64,000 nucleotides of DNA from Hyphomonadaceae bacterium BRH_c29 (GCA_000961695.1 LADW01000091.1:57506-121505); one strand, 5' to 3'; counted from the first letter of the stretch, positions 25,710 to 34,745 are shown. Made by a program: numbers and translations. The notes: a model not told the origin generated them from the letters alone.

Positions 25710-26843
25710 ATGAAGCCGATCGCTGTGGCTGCCGCATTCGCCTCGCTCATTCTTGCGCCAGCCTTCGCCGCCGATGCAGATCGCCTCGTCACGGACATCT
25801 CTCCCACCCGCGCCCTCTCGCATGTCGAGGAATTCGACTGGTTCGGCAGCGAGGAGGATTTCAGCGCTGGGCTCAGTTTTGCCGATTTCGATGGCGACGG
25901 CGATCTCGACATCGCGAATGTGAACGGCCGGCACTGGCCGGTGGCCGACATGCTGCTCCTCAACAATGGCAAGGGCCGCTTCCCAATGGCCGCCGAGATC
26001 GGTGCCTGGCGCACAACCGGCTATGGCGGTTGCCCGGCCGATATCGACAATGACGGCGACATGGACCTGCTCGTCCCGCGCGACTGGCTGCCGGTTGCCG
26101 TGTTCCGCAATGACGGGGCAGGGCACCTGGCCGATGCCGCCGAGATCGGCGAGGAGGGCGCGGCCCGTGGCTGCGCGACGCCGGACCTCAACAATGACGG
26201 CATTGCGGACCTCATTGTCGCAGACCGCAAGGGCGGGTCCTTCCTCGCCTATGGCCCGCTGTCACCCTCTGTCGAAATCCATCCGCTGGCGGCCGTCCAT
26301 GCCGTCGGCGTCTCGTCGGGCGATCTGAACGGCGACGGCAAGGCCGACATCGTGCTCGCCTTGCGCGGCGGTGCGACGCTTGCAATCCTCTTTGCCGGAG
26401 AGACCGGCTATGGCGCACCCGTCCTCGTCGGCGATGAAGACCTGGAGTCCCGCTCCGTCGCGCTGGCCGACTGGGACGGCGATGGCGACCTCGATCTCGT
26501 CACTGCGATCCTGTCAGGTGCAAACCGCGTTTTCCTCAACGAAGGGGGCGCGTTCACCGACACAGACCTGATCGGCCCTGAAGACGAGGTCTCCGCCGGC
26601 GTACGCGTTGCAGACTTCGACGGCGATGGCCGCATGGACGCCGTCTTCGCCAATGACGGCCCGAATTCCGTGGTCATGAACACGCCCGCCGGGTCCGTGC
26701 GCACGGAACTGCCGGGCGATGGCGACACTTACGATCTCGACGTCGGCGACCTCAATGGTGACGGCCTACCGGATATCGGCTTTGCCAATTCCGATGCCGC
26801 CAACACGCTCTTTTTCCTCATCCCCACCGGAGACCCGGAATGA
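25710..26843 (+). CDS. Secreted FG-GAP/VCBS seven-bladed propeller protein
   Basis: 377 residues with a signal peptide (cleavage after A-F-A near residue 20). It has seven FG-GAP type repeats, each with a calcium-binding DxDxDGxxD loop: DFDGDGDLD, DIDNDGDMD, DLNNDGIAD, DLNGDGKAD, DWDGDGDLD, DFDGDGRMD and DLNGDGLPD. Seven blades make a complete integrin-like propeller. No enzyme domain is attached. The start at 25710 follows a GGAGGA ribosome binding site. The 3' end overlaps fahA by 4 bases (ATGA), an odd partner for a periplasmic protein. Function unknown; ligand binding at the surface is likely. Confidence 0.85.
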   Translation: MKPIAVAAAFASLILAPAFAADADRLVTDISPTRALSHVEEFDWFGSEEDFSAGLSFADFDGDGDLDIANVNGRHWPVADMLLLNNGKGRFPMAAEIGAWRTTGYGGCPADIDNDGDMDLLVPRDWLPVAVFRNDGAGHLADAAEIGEEGAARGCATPDLNNDGIADLIVADRKGGSFLAYGPLSPSVEIHPLAAVHAVGVSSGDLNGDGKADIVLALRGGATLAILFAGETGYGAPVLVGDEDLESRSVALADWDGDGDLDLVTAILSGANRVFLNEGGAFTDTDLIGPEDEVSAGVRVADFDGDGRMDAVFANDGPNSVVMNTPAGSVRTELPGDGDTYDLDVGDLNGDGLPDIGFANSDAANTLFFLIPTGDPE

Positions 26844-27853
26844 AACTCGCCACTCTGAAGAATGGCGCCCGTGATGGGCGTCTCGTCGTTGTCTCGAAAG
26901 ACCTGACGCGCGCCACCGATGCGGCCTCTGTCGCGCCGACCCTGCAGGCGGCGCTGGATGACTGGCAGCACATTGCCCCGCGCCTCGAACTGCTTGCTCA
27001 GCAGGTGGAGATCGGCTCAGTCCCAACCTTCCGCTTCCACGAGCATGAGTGCGAAAGCCCGCTGCCGCGCGCCTATCAGTGGGCGGATGGCTCTGCCTAT
27101 ATCAACCACGTGGAACTGGTGCGTAAAGCGCGCGGCGCAGACGTGCCGGAAAGCTTCTATGACGATCCGCTGATGTATCAGGGCGGCTCTGACGCCTTCC
27201 TCGGGCCCCGCGATGCCATCCCGCTGGGAGATGTCGCCTGGGGCTGTGACATGGAAGGGGAGGTAGCTGTCATCACCGATGACGTGCCCCCCGGCGTGTC
27301 TGAGGCCGACGCGGCAAGCCACATCAAGCTGGTCCTGCTGTGCAATGACGTCTCCCTGCGGGGCCTGATCCCCGGCGAACTCGCCAAGGGCTTCGGTTTC
27401 TTCCAGTCCAAGCCGCCGAGCGCGTTCAGCCCCGTCGCCGTCACGCCGGACGAACTGGGCGATGCGTGGAAGGACAGTGTCGTTCACCTGCCGCTGCACG
27501 TGGATTACAATGGCCAGCCCTTCGGCCGCGCCGAAGCGGGCGTCGATGCCACGTTCAGCCTTGCGCGCCTCGTGTCCCACGCCGCCAAGACCCGTCCGCT
27601 CAGCGCCGGCACGGTGATCGGCTCGGGCACGGTCTCCAACAAGAGCAAGGATGGCGGCCCCGGCAAGCCGGTCAGCGAAGGCGGCCTCGGCTATTCCTGC
27701 ATTGCCGAAATCCGCATGATCGAGACGATTGCGGACGGCGCACCGAAAACCCCCTTCATGAAGCCGGGCGATACGGTGCGCATGGAAATGCTCGACAAGG
27801 CCGGCCACTCCATTTTCGGCGCCATCGAACAGACTGTCGAATCAACGAGCTGA
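26840..27853 (+). CDS. fahA: Fumarylacetoacetate hydrolase
   Basis: 337 residues of the FAH family, bacterial two-domain type. Metal-site regions are visible around Y-D-D-P-L-M-Y-Q, CDMEGEVAVI (Glu ligands near 139-141) and LLCNDVSLRGL near residue 170. The closing motif SEGGLGYSCIAEIRMIETI is typical. It splits fumarylacetoacetate into fumarate and acetoacetate, the last ring-degradation step of tyrosine catabolism. Other FAH-family reactions are possible but the context with HPPD supports this one. It is translationally coupled to the propeller gene. Confidence 0.9.
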   Translation: MKLATLKNGARDGRLVVVSKDLTRATDAASVAPTLQAALDDWQHIAPRLELLAQQVEIGSVPTFRFHEHECESPLPRAYQWADGSAYINHVELVRKARGADVPESFYDDPLMYQGGSDAFLGPRDAIPLGDVAWGCDMEGEVAVITDDVPPGVSEADAASHIKLVLLCNDVSLRGLIPGELAKGFGFFQSKPPSAFSPVAVTPDELGDAWKDSVVHLPLHVDYNGQPFGRAEAGVDATFSLARLVSHAAKTRPLSAGTVIGSGTVSNKSKDGGPGKPVSEGGLGYSCIAEIRMIETIADGAPKTPFMKPGDTVRMEMLDKAGHSIFGAIEQTVESTS

Positions 27854-27891
27854 TCCCAGCCACCTGGCCTTGTTTTCCTCATGCGCCTGTG

Positions 27892-27909
27892 TTTCAACAC
27901 CTGTTGAAA
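27892..27909. promoter_or_regulatory. Perfect 18-bp operator-like dyad upstream of the CoA-transferase genes
   Basis: TTTCAACACCTGTTGAAA, 8-bp arms around CC, lies 39 bases after fahA and 119 bases before scoA. The form resembles operators of TetR- or GntR-type regulators of acyl-CoA pathways. A short fahA terminator stem is the alternative; there is no long T run. Confidence 0.55.
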
Positions 27910-28027
27910 TTTGGCGCCTGGAAAACGGTTCAGGCCCCCGGAATTTGTGATACGAAACTACCGAAGGCACCGGGGCGGGGACCCTCCCCACTCGCGTGCC
28001 GAAAGTCAGGGAGCAACAGGCCTGTCC

Positions 28028-28735
28028 ATGGCAAGCAAAGTCTATAATTCCGCCGCCGAAGCCCTCGAAGGCCTGACCTTCGATGGGATGACGGTGATGG
28101 CCGGGGGCTTTGGCCTCTGCGGCATTCCGGAGAACCTGATCCTCGCCCTGCGCGAGTCGGGCGTGAAGGACATTACCGCGATTTCGAACAATGCCGGCGT
28201 TGACGATTTCGGCCTCGGCCTGCTGCTTCAGACGCGGCAGATCAAGAAGATGATCTCGTCCTATGTGGGGGAGAACAAGGAATTCGAGCGGCAATACCTC
28301 TCCGGCGAACTGGAACTGGAATTCAATCCGCAGGGCACGCTGGCCGAACGCTGCCGCGCTGGCGGGGCAGGCATCCCCGGCTTCTACACCAAGACCGGCG
28401 TCGGCACGATCATCGCTGACGGCAAGGAACACCGCGAGTTCAACGGCGAGACCTATATTCTCGAAACGGGCCTGGTGTCGGACCTCTCGATCATCAAGGC
28501 CGAGAAGGGCGACACGCAGGGCAACCTGATCTTCAACAAGACGGCCCGCAACTTCAACCCGCCCATGGGCATGGCTGGCAAGGTCACCGTGGCCGAAGTC
28601 GAGGAACTCGTGCCGACCGGCGATCTCGACCCTGACCAGATCCACCTGCCGGGCGTCTTCGTCCAGCGGATCGTCAAAGGGAGCTTCGAGAAGCGAATTG
28701 AACAACGCACCGTGCGTAAGCGGGAGGCTTACTGA
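28028..28735 (+). CDS. scoA: 3-oxoacid CoA-transferase subunit A
   Basis: 235 residues. Motifs are [13 protein letters not shown] near residue 27, [13 protein letters not shown], and the oxyanion/CoA region [20 protein letters not shown](Y)T near residue 105. It pairs with subunit B to move CoA from succinyl-CoA to acetoacetate, giving acetoacetyl-CoA. That is the logical step after fumarylacetoacetate hydrolysis. The ATG at 28028 was chosen for the family start MASKVYNSA; an upstream extension has no support. Its stop overlaps the scoB start by one base. Confidence 0.93.
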   Translation: MASKVYNSAAEALEGLTFDGMTVMAGGFGLCGIPENLILALRESGVKDITAISNNAGVDDFGLGLLLQTRQIKKMISSYVGENKEFERQYLSGELELEFNPQGTLAERCRAGGAGIPGFYTKTGVGTIIADGKEHREFNGETYILETGLVSDLSIIKAEKGDTQGNLIFNKTARNFNPPMGMAGKVTVAEVEELVPTGDLDPDQIHLPGVFVQRIVKGSFEKRIEQRTVRKREAY

Positions 28736-29364
28736 TGCCCTGGACACGCGATGACATGGCGGCGCGCGCCGCAAAGGAACTCCACGACGGTTACTACGTG
28801 AACCTCGGCATCGGCATCCCCACGCTGGTGGCAAACCATATTCCGGACGACATGGACGTGACGCTCCAGTCCGAGAACGGCATGCTGGGCATGGGCCCGT
28901 TTCCGTTCGAGGGCGAGGAAGACGCAGACCTGATCAATGCCGGCAAGCAGACGATCACGACGCTGCCCCGCACCAGCTTCTTTGACAGCGCGACCAGCTT
29001 CGCGATGATCCGTGGCGGCCATATCAACATCGCCATCCTCGGTGCGATGGAAGTGGCCGAGAATGGCGACATCGCCAACTGGATGATCCCCGGCAAGCTC
29101 GTGAAGGGCATGGGCGGGGCGATGGACCTGGTCGCCGGCGTCAAGCGCATCGTTGTGGTGATGGATCACTGCAACAAGAAGGGTGAGACGAAAGTGCTGA
29201 AGGAATGCACCCTGCCGCTCACCGGCAAGGGCGTGGTCAACCGCATCATCACGGATCTCTGCGTCTTCGACGTTGTCGAAGGTGGCCTGAAAGTCCTCGA
29301 ACTTGCGCCCGGCGTTTCCCTGCAGGACGTCAAGGAAAAAACCGAAGCCACCATCGTCAGCTAA
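28735..29364 (+). CDS. scoB: 3-oxoacid CoA-transferase subunit B
   Basis: 209 residues. The catalytic glutamate motif [10 protein letters not shown] near residue 45 accepts CoA during the reaction; [14 protein letters not shown] and GMGGAMDLV follow. Together with ScoA it converts acetoacetate to acetoacetyl-CoA. The one-base overlap with scoA (TGATG) indicates a coupled pair giving equal subunits. Confidence 0.94.
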   Translation: MPWTRDDMAARAAKELHDGYYVNLGIGIPTLVANHIPDDMDVTLQSENGMLGMGPFPFEGEEDADLINAGKQTITTLPRTSFFDSATSFAMIRGGHINIAILGAMEVAENGDIANWMIPGKLVKGMGGAMDLVAGVKRIVVVMDHCNKKGETKVLKECTLPLTGKGVVNRIITDLCVFDVVEGGLKVLELAPGVSLQDVKEKTEATIVS

Positions 29365-29376
29365 GGCCGGCGAGCG

Positions 29377-29664
29377 TCAGACGCCTTCGACCATGATCAC
29401 GCGATAGTCGGCGGCCTGGAACCGGTGCGCCCGCGCAGCCGTGTATTCCGGGCTGGTGTACCAGGCTTTCGCGGCGGCCATGTCCGGGAAGCTGAGAATC
29501 ACGACGCCGTCGGCGTCGGCACCTTCCACCGTCTCGTGTGCGCCATAGAAGGCGAGTGGGGTGATGTCGTGCGCACCGCGCGCCTCTTTGGCGGCTGCGG
29601 CATATGTCGCCATTTCGGTTTCGTCGCGCATGCGGTCGCGGATCAGGATGACATAGGCACTCAT
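29377..29664 (-). CDS. DUF1330 family protein
   Basis: 95 residues with a ferredoxin-like alpha-beta fold: MSAYVILIRDRM at the start, VVILSFPDMAAAKAWYTSPEY in the middle and Y-R-V-I-M-V-E-G at the end, which fits DUF1330 (dimeric alpha-beta barrel). Function unknown. The ATG at 29664 follows GGGAG with good spacing; a start at 29697 is less likely. It is a single gene between scoB and the aminotransferase, on the other strand. Confidence 0.85.
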   Translation of the reverse strand: MSAYVILIRDRMRDETEMATYAAAAKEARGAHDITPLAFYGAHETVEGADADGVVILSFPDMAAAKAWYTSPEYTAARAHRFQAADYRVIMVEGV

Positions 29665-29789
29665 TTGCGGGCTCCCGTGATCGAAGGTGACTTTCTGCAT
29701 CTGCGATCCGGGCGCTGTAGGCAATCCGCAAAGGGTTCCAACCCGCCTCAAAAGCCGCTAGGTCATCGCCAGCAGAAACGGAACATCCC

Positions 29790-30983
29790 ATGTCGCAATT
29801 CTCCCCGCTCTCGTCCCTCCCGCCGGATGCCTTGCTCGGCCTGATGACCGCCTATCGCGAAGATGCGCGCGCCGAGAAGTATGATCTCGGTGTCGGCGTC
29901 TACAAGGACGATAACGGCCACACGCCCGTGCTGACAGCCGTCTCGAAGGCCGAGGCGCGGATGCTCGAAGTGCAGACCACCAAGGTTTATGAAGGCCCGC
30001 GCGGCAATGTGGATTTCTGCGCGGCGATTGAGGACTTTGTCTTCGGCGCAGGCGCTGCGGCTCGCACGGAAGGGCGCACCCTGTCCTTCACCGCGCCGGG
30101 CGGCTGCGGCGCGCTCTCGCTGGGTGTCGGCCTGATGCGGCGGATCGGCGTGAAGAAGGTCTGGGTCTCCAACCCGACCTGGCCGAACCACCCGAAAGTC
30201 GTACAGTCCGCCGGCCTTGGCACGGCAGACTATCGCTACGCTGATCCGGTCACGGGCACAGCCGACCGCGCGGCCATGATCGAAGACCTGTCCAAGGCCG
30301 AACGCGGCGACGGCGTGATCGTGCAGGGCCCGTGTCACAACCCGACCGGCATTGACCTCACAATCGAAGACTGGCGCGCCCTTGGTGCTTTCACCAAAGA
30401 ACGCGGCCTCGTCGTCATGCTGGACGTTGCCTATCACGGCTTCGCCCATGGCCTTGACGCTGACATTGCCGGCGTGCGCGCCTTCCTCGACGCAGCAGGC
30501 GAAGCGATGATCTCGTATTCCTGCTCCAAGAATTTCGGCCTCTACCGCGAACGCGCCGGCTGTTTCCTCGCGCTTGGCGAAACGCCCGAAGGCATCGCGG
30601 CGGCCTCCACGCATGTGGCGGACATTTCGCGCGCCACCTGGTCCATGCCGCCCGCCCATGGCGCCGGCATCGTTGCGACCATTCTGGGCGACGCGGCCCT
30701 GCGCGCGGAATGGGAAGCTGAGCTGACCTCCATGCGGGAACGGATGATCTCGCTGCGCCGGGCGCTGTCGGGTGAACTCGTCCAGCGCACAGGCTCGAAC
30801 CTGCTGGCCAGCCTTACCACTCAGAACGGCATGTTCAGCCAGCTGCCGGTGGCGCCGGAAGGCGCCAAACAGCTGCGCGAAACCTCAGGCCTCTACATGC
30901 CGGGCTCTGGCCGCATCAACATTGCGGGCCTGAACATGAAGGATATTCCGCGCGTGGCAGAGATCATCGCGACGGTGATCTAA
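29790..30983 (+). CDS. tyrB: Aromatic amino acid / aspartate aminotransferase (class I, TyrB type)
   Basis: 397 residues, fold type I PLP enzyme of the aspartate/tyrosine group. Visible are the PLP-phosphate region GGCGALSLG, GPCHNPTGIDL (substrate loop), the Schiff-base Lys in SYSCSKNFGLYRERAG near residue 247 and the C-terminal Arg region. It transaminates aromatic amino acids and aspartate; here it would feed 4-hydroxyphenylpyruvate to HPPD. The gene symbol is by group, since TyrB and AspC cannot be told apart safely. Its stop overlaps the convergent thioesterase by 4 bases. Confidence 0.88.
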   Translation: MSQFSPLSSLPPDALLGLMTAYREDARAEKYDLGVGVYKDDNGHTPVLTAVSKAEARMLEVQTTKVYEGPRGNVDFCAAIEDFVFGAGAAARTEGRTLSFTAPGGCGALSLGVGLMRRIGVKKVWVSNPTWPNHPKVVQSAGLGTADYRYADPVTGTADRAAMIEDLSKAERGDGVIVQGPCHNPTGIDLTIEDWRALGAFTKERGLVVMLDVAYHGFAHGLDADIAGVRAFLDAAGEAMISYSCSKNFGLYRERAGCFLALGETPEGIAAASTHVADISRATWSMPPAHGAGIVATILGDAALRAEWEAELTSMRERMISLRRALSGELVQRTGSNLLASLTTQNGMFSQLPVAPEGAKQLRETSGLYMPGSGRINIAGLNMKDIPRVAEIIATVI

Positions 30984-31903
30984 ATCCCCAGTCCCTTCGG
31001 CGCGATGCGCTCCAGCTCCTCAAGCGCTTCAGGCGGCGCTGGGATGGCTTTGCGGGCGTCAAGGTCCAGTGTGATCGCGACCGCCCGGCTGGTGGCCCAG
31101 GGCTTGCCGCTGACTGGGTCCATCATCCAATGCACCAGCGAGTGCGTCTTGCCTTCGACGCCGCCAAGCCCGGTATAGACCTCGAACAGGTCACCTGCCA
31201 CGGGTGCGCAGTGGTAGCGCAGTCGGTATTCCAGCACGGCGGCGCCCATGCGCAGATCACCGGCGGCCGCCGCGACATTCTTGCGCCACCCATGCAGCAG
31301 GTTCGGCACCGAATCCGACACACGGCCAATCACCCAGGGCGGCGCCATCCGTCCGTGCACATCCAGATGCTGCGGCGGCACCGCGCCCTTGCCAATGCAG
31401 GGAATGCCAAGGCTTTTGGGCAGGTCGATGGAAATCTCGTCATAGGGCAGGCACGGTCCGTCCGGATCGATGGAGCGCGGCGCGGCTTCCGCGGGTGGCT
31501 CGCCCATATCGTCAGCCATCGCGGCGCGCACGCTTTTGCCCCAGGCGAAGGGTTCGCGCCCCGCCGTATCGATATGCATGATCCGCGTCCGGAAGGCGGC
31601 AGCCAGCTGGCCATCCTCATGGCGCAGTTCCTGGTAGACCACGGCATCGGCCTCACCGATTTCGATCAGGCAGCCTTTCATGCTCAGCGGCTTGCCCGGC
31701 AGCACTTCGCGCACGAAGCGGATATGCTGGTCGACCGGTACGATCGTGGATGGCGCGTCCTGCCGGAAGGCGTGCGGCATGCCCAGCGCATGGGCGAACA
31801 CGGCCAGCCCTTCCATTTGCTTCTCGACATAGACGCGCACATTCATGTGCCCCATCTCGTCGCAATCCCATTGGTTGCAGCTTCCCCGCCAGAGAGTGAT
31901 CAC
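30980..31903 (-). CDS. Double hotdog-fold acyl-CoA thioesterase
   Basis: 307 residues with two hotdog domains. The first begins C-D-E-M-G-H-M-N-V-R-V-Y, the 4HBT-type active-site loop; the second contains YRLRYHCAPVAGDLFEVYTGL and VHWMMDPVSGKPWATSRAVAITLDL. It hydrolyses acyl-CoA thioesters; the chain type is unknown. The GTG at 31903 overlaps the zur stop as GTGA, a typical coupled arrangement, and was preferred over a TTG at 31912. Confidence 0.82.
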   Translation of the reverse strand: MITLWRGSCNQWDCDEMGHMNVRVYVEKQMEGLAVFAHALGMPHAFRQDAPSTIVPVDQHIRFVREVLPGKPLSMKGCLIEIGEADAVVYQELRHEDGQLAAAFRTRIMHIDTAGREPFAWGKSVRAAMADDMGEPPAEAAPRSIDPDGPCLPYDEISIDLPKSLGIPCIGKGAVPPQHLDVHGRMAPPWVIGRVSDSVPNLLHGWRKNVAAAAGDLRMGAAVLEYRLRYHCAPVAGDLFEVYTGLGGVEGKTHSLVHWMMDPVSGKPWATSRAVAITLDLDARKAIPAPPEALEELERIAPKGLGI

Positions 31904-32385
31904 GCAGCACAATCCCGGCAGGTGCCGCGCACTTCAACGACGGCTCGGGTCATGTGGAAGCCTGCGGCGGCCGTCTCGGAGCCCAGCGCCTCATTGGTCG
32001 CCTCGGCATGCAGCTCTTCGGCGCCGTGGCACTTGTCGCAGATCAGGAACACGGCCGAGTGGCGGTGGCTGGCATGGCCACAGGCGACATAGGCGTTCAG
32101 GCTCTCGATCTTGTGGGCGAGGCCCGTCTCCTGGAGGAAGTCCAGTGCGCGATAGATGGTCGGTGGCTTGGCGGAGCCTTCGCCGTCCAGATTGGCCAGC
32201 AGATCATACGCCTTGGCGGGCTCGCTGCTTTCCAGCAGCAGGCGCAGGACCTTGCGGCGGATTTTCGTCATCCGCTGGCCCTGGCGCACCACAAGGGTTT
32301 CGGCCTCGTTCAGGAAGGCGTCGACGTCCTGCGGGCTGCAGGGCGTGTTGGCGTGCACATGAGAATGGCTGTGTGAAACGGTCAT
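31900..32385 (-). CDS. zur: Fur-family zinc uptake regulator (Zur)
   Basis: 161 residues. The winged helix (RMTKIRRKVLRLLLES, KPPTIYRALDFL) is followed by the metal-binding dimerisation domain with HASHRHSAVFLICDKCH and the second Cys pair in GTCRDCAA, which is the Zur pattern of a structural Zn site. The N-terminus carries an extra His-rich stretch SHSHSHVH. It represses zinc uptake genes when zinc is sufficient. The ATG at 32385 was chosen over an upstream GTG at 32412. It heads an operon with the thioesterase. Confidence 0.87.
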   Translation of the reverse strand: MTVSHSHSHVHANTPCSPQDVDAFLNEAETLVVRQGQRMTKIRRKVLRLLLESSEPAKAYDLLANLDGEGSAKPPTIYRALDFLQETGLAHKIESLNAYVACGHASHRHSAVFLICDKCHGAEELHAEATNEALGSETAAAGFHMTRAVVEVRGTCRDCAA

Positions 32386-32503
32386 CGGCCTAATGTCGGG
32401 TGTTTTGTCCACAATGTGAAGGGGTTCGCGCTGTCATGTAGGACAGGGAAGGGCTGGACGGTCCCGGCAAATCACCAGAGATTCTTGCGAAAGGCGAAAA
32501 ATC

Positions 32504-32902
32504 ATGGGGATTATTGGGATGGAACTGTCAGAGCGTGAAGGTCTGGAACTCTGGCGCCGGGCGGTGACCGCCTCGGTCCGTTCCGATGCACCGGACATGA
32601 CGGCCCGCCAGCAAGCCATCCTGATGACCATTGCCCTGACGCCCGGCCCGCACACGGTGCGCGGCCTCGCCGAACAGCTCAACATCGCCAAACCGGCGGT
32701 CACACGGGCGCTCGACGCCCTTGAGCGGCTCGATTTCATCAAGCGTGTGCGCGATGAGGCGGACCTTCGGAACATCTTCCTGGAGCGCCGCCCGGCCGGA
32801 ATGACCTATCTTCGCCAGTTTGCCGGCCTTGTTCTTGCCGCAGCTTCGGGCAAGGATCCGGAAACTGCCGCGCCGAAGGCACGCAAGGCCACGGCAGCAT
32901 AA
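32504..32902 (+). CDS. MarR-type winged-helix transcriptional regulator
   Basis: 132 residues with a MarR-like core: MTARQQAILMTIALTPGPHTVRGLAEQLNIAKPAVTRAL and LDFIKRVRDEADLRNIFL, with a Lys/Ala-rich tail. Ligand and targets are unknown. Starts at 32504 and 32519 are both possible. It lies 18 bases before the NlpC/P60 gene and is probably cotranscribed with it. Confidence 0.8.
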   Translation: MGIIGMELSEREGLELWRRAVTASVRSDAPDMTARQQAILMTIALTPGPHTVRGLAEQLNIAKPAVTRALDALERLDFIKRVRDEADLRNIFLERRPAGMTYLRQFAGLVLAAASGKDPETAAPKARKATAA

Positions 32903-32920
32903 CCAGCTGCGGGGCCTCTC

Positions 32921-33769
32921 ATGCCTGACTTCAATGATAAACGCCTGACGCCGCCAGAGGGGGTGCCGCATCCGATTCAGGTTCGGGTTGGGGCCGTTTC
33001 GGTCCGCGAAGAGCCTCTGCCGGACGCGCGCCTCTCGACCGAAGCCCTGTTTGGCGAAATCCTGGACGTCTATGCCGAGCAGCACGGCTTTGCCCTCGTC
33101 CAGTGCCGGCGTGACCGCTATGTCGGCTGGGTGGCGCTGGCGGGCCTGTCAGAGCGCATTCTGACCCCGACGCACCGGGTCACGACCCTGCGCACCTATG
33201 CCTACACCGCGCCCGACCTGAAATCCGCTCCGCAGCTGATGCTCAGCCTCGGGTCGGATGTCTCGGTCGTGGACCAGGAAGGCGATTGGCGCCATTGCGA
33301 TGGGGCCGGCTGGGTCCACCAGCGCCATCTCGGCCCGGTGGGCGCAACGTGCGAAGATCCTGTCACGGCGGCTGAGCTGTACCTCCACACGCCCTATCTC
33401 TGGGGCGGGCGGCAAAGTCTTGGCCTCGACTGTACCGGGCTCACCCAGCAGGCCTTCGAAGCGGCGGGTATTCTGTTGCCGCGTGACAGCGACATGCAGT
33501 TTGCCTGGGCCGGGGAGGCGATTGCCGACTGGCAGACGCCCGGCGCCCTGCAGCGCGGCGATCTCGTGTTCTGGAAGGGGCATGCCGGCGTCATGACCGA
33601 TGCGGACCACCTGCTGCACGCCAATGCCTGGCACATGGCCGTCGCGCGGGAGCCCCTGACCGAGGCAATCACCCGGATTGCAACGTATTACGCCGAGCCC
33701 ATAGGGGCCCGGCGCATACATGTCTCATCCGAGAGAGGAAAGGTGCCGGCCTGGAAGACCGGCGCCTGA
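32921..33769 (+). CDS. NlpC/P60 (C40) peptidoglycan hydrolase with SH3-like domains
   Basis: 282 residues without an obvious signal peptide. The N-terminal half looks like two bacterial SH3 modules (E-Q-H-G-F-A-L-V-Q-C-R-R-D-R-Y-V-G-W-V). The C-terminal half is the NlpC/P60 cysteine peptidase: TPYLWGGRQSLGLDCTGL with the nucleophile Cys near residue 171, then GDLVFWKGHAGVM with the catalytic His. Family members cut D-Glu-diaminopimelate bonds in muropeptides. The lack of a signal suggests turnover of imported muropeptides, which matches the dipeptide epimerase elsewhere in the window. Confidence 0.9.
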   Translation: MPDFNDKRLTPPEGVPHPIQVRVGAVSVREEPLPDARLSTEALFGEILDVYAEQHGFALVQCRRDRYVGWVALAGLSERILTPTHRVTTLRTYAYTAPDLKSAPQLMLSLGSDVSVVDQEGDWRHCDGAGWVHQRHLGPVGATCEDPVTAAELYLHTPYLWGGRQSLGLDCTGLTQQAFEAAGILLPRDSDMQFAWAGEAIADWQTPGALQRGDLVFWKGHAGVMTDADHLLHANAWHMAVAREPLTEAITRIATYYAEPIGARRIHVSSERGKVPAWKTGA

Positions 33770-33772
33770 GCC

Positions 33773-34588
33773 TTACTCGCCTTCTTCTTCCGTCGGCGTC
33801 GGTGCGTCTTCGCTGAAGGCTTTCTCAGCAGCTTCAGTCGCAGCGTCTGCAGTGTCGGTCACCGCTTCGGTGACTGTTTCCGTCACGCTGTCTGCGGCGC
33901 CTTCGATGACTTCAGCCGGAGTGGCGGCATCGCCCTCAGCCGGAGCTGCAGCTTCTTCACCTTCTGCCGGGGCAGCAGCTGCCTCATCGCCTGCGGCGGC
34001 CAGTGGAGCCGGGAATGGCGGTGCGTCAGGCGATTGCGAAGCCAGGTAAGCGATCACGTTGATACGATCCGGATCCTTGCGCAGGCCCGCGAAGGACATC
34101 GCCGTGCCGCGGGCAAAGCTGGCCGGGTTGGTCAGCCAGTGGTTCAGGTCTTCATAGGTCCACGTACCGCCAAGGCCGGAAAGAGCTCCGGAGTAATTGA
34201 ATGCCTCGTGGAAGGCCTTCTGGGCGCCGACAACGCCGTGAAGGTTCGGGCCTGTGCCGTTGGCGCCGCCTGCATCAACCGTGTGGCAGGTGGCGCACTG
34301 ACCTTTAAAGGTGCGTTCGCCGCGCGAAATATCCGCCGCAGCGAGCAGGGCGCCGAGGTCGAAAACCTCTTCCTTTTCGGCGGTCGCGCCGCCGGAACCG
34401 GCGACTTCGATACAGTAGGCGAATTTCTCGCACATCTGCTCGGACAGGGAGGCTTCTTCTTCGTGCGAGGCACCATGGCCTTCGCCGCCGTGTGCAAACA
34501 CGACATCAGAGAGCGTCTTGAGCCCGAAAAGGCCCAGCGCGGTCGCAAGAAGCGCTCCCAGGATCTTGTTGAGACCGAGTTCCCCCAT
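33773..34588 (-). CDS. cycM: Membrane-anchored class I cytochrome c with acidic Ala/Pro-rich tail
   Basis: 271 residues: N-terminal anchor about 8-30, a linker with H-G-G-E-G-H-G-A-S-H and two Cys, haem site CATCH near residue 108, and an axial Met in RGTAMSF near residue 162. The class I core ends near residue 187. The last 80 residues are low complexity, rich in Ala, Glu, Thr and Pro, and probably extend into the periplasm. It resembles CycM-type carriers between the bc1 complex and terminal oxidase. Gene symbol is tentative. Confidence 0.85.
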   Translation of the reverse strand: MGELGLNKILGALLATALGLFGLKTLSDVVFAHGGEGHGASHEEEASLSEQMCEKFAYCIEVAGSGGATAEKEEVFDLGALLAAADISRGERTFKGQCATCHTVDAGGANGTGPNLHGVVGAQKAFHEAFNYSGALSGLGGTWTYEDLNHWLTNPASFARGTAMSFAGLRKDPDRINVIAYLASQSPDAPPFPAPLAAAGDEAAAAPAEGEEAAAPAEGDAATPAEVIEGAADSVTETVTEAVTDTADAATEAAEKAFSEDAPTPTEEEGE

Positions 34589-34745
34589 GAGGCTCTTCCT
34601 TCGAATCTATCTGGTCATAAGTCTTGGCGCGCGCCTTTTGGCACGCTAACGGATGGCTCGCAATATAAAGGCTGCGCGACAGGGAAGCTTCCCCCAACCG
34701 TCGCGGCGATCCGACGCAGCAGGAAACAGGATAAGGGCCGGAAAA

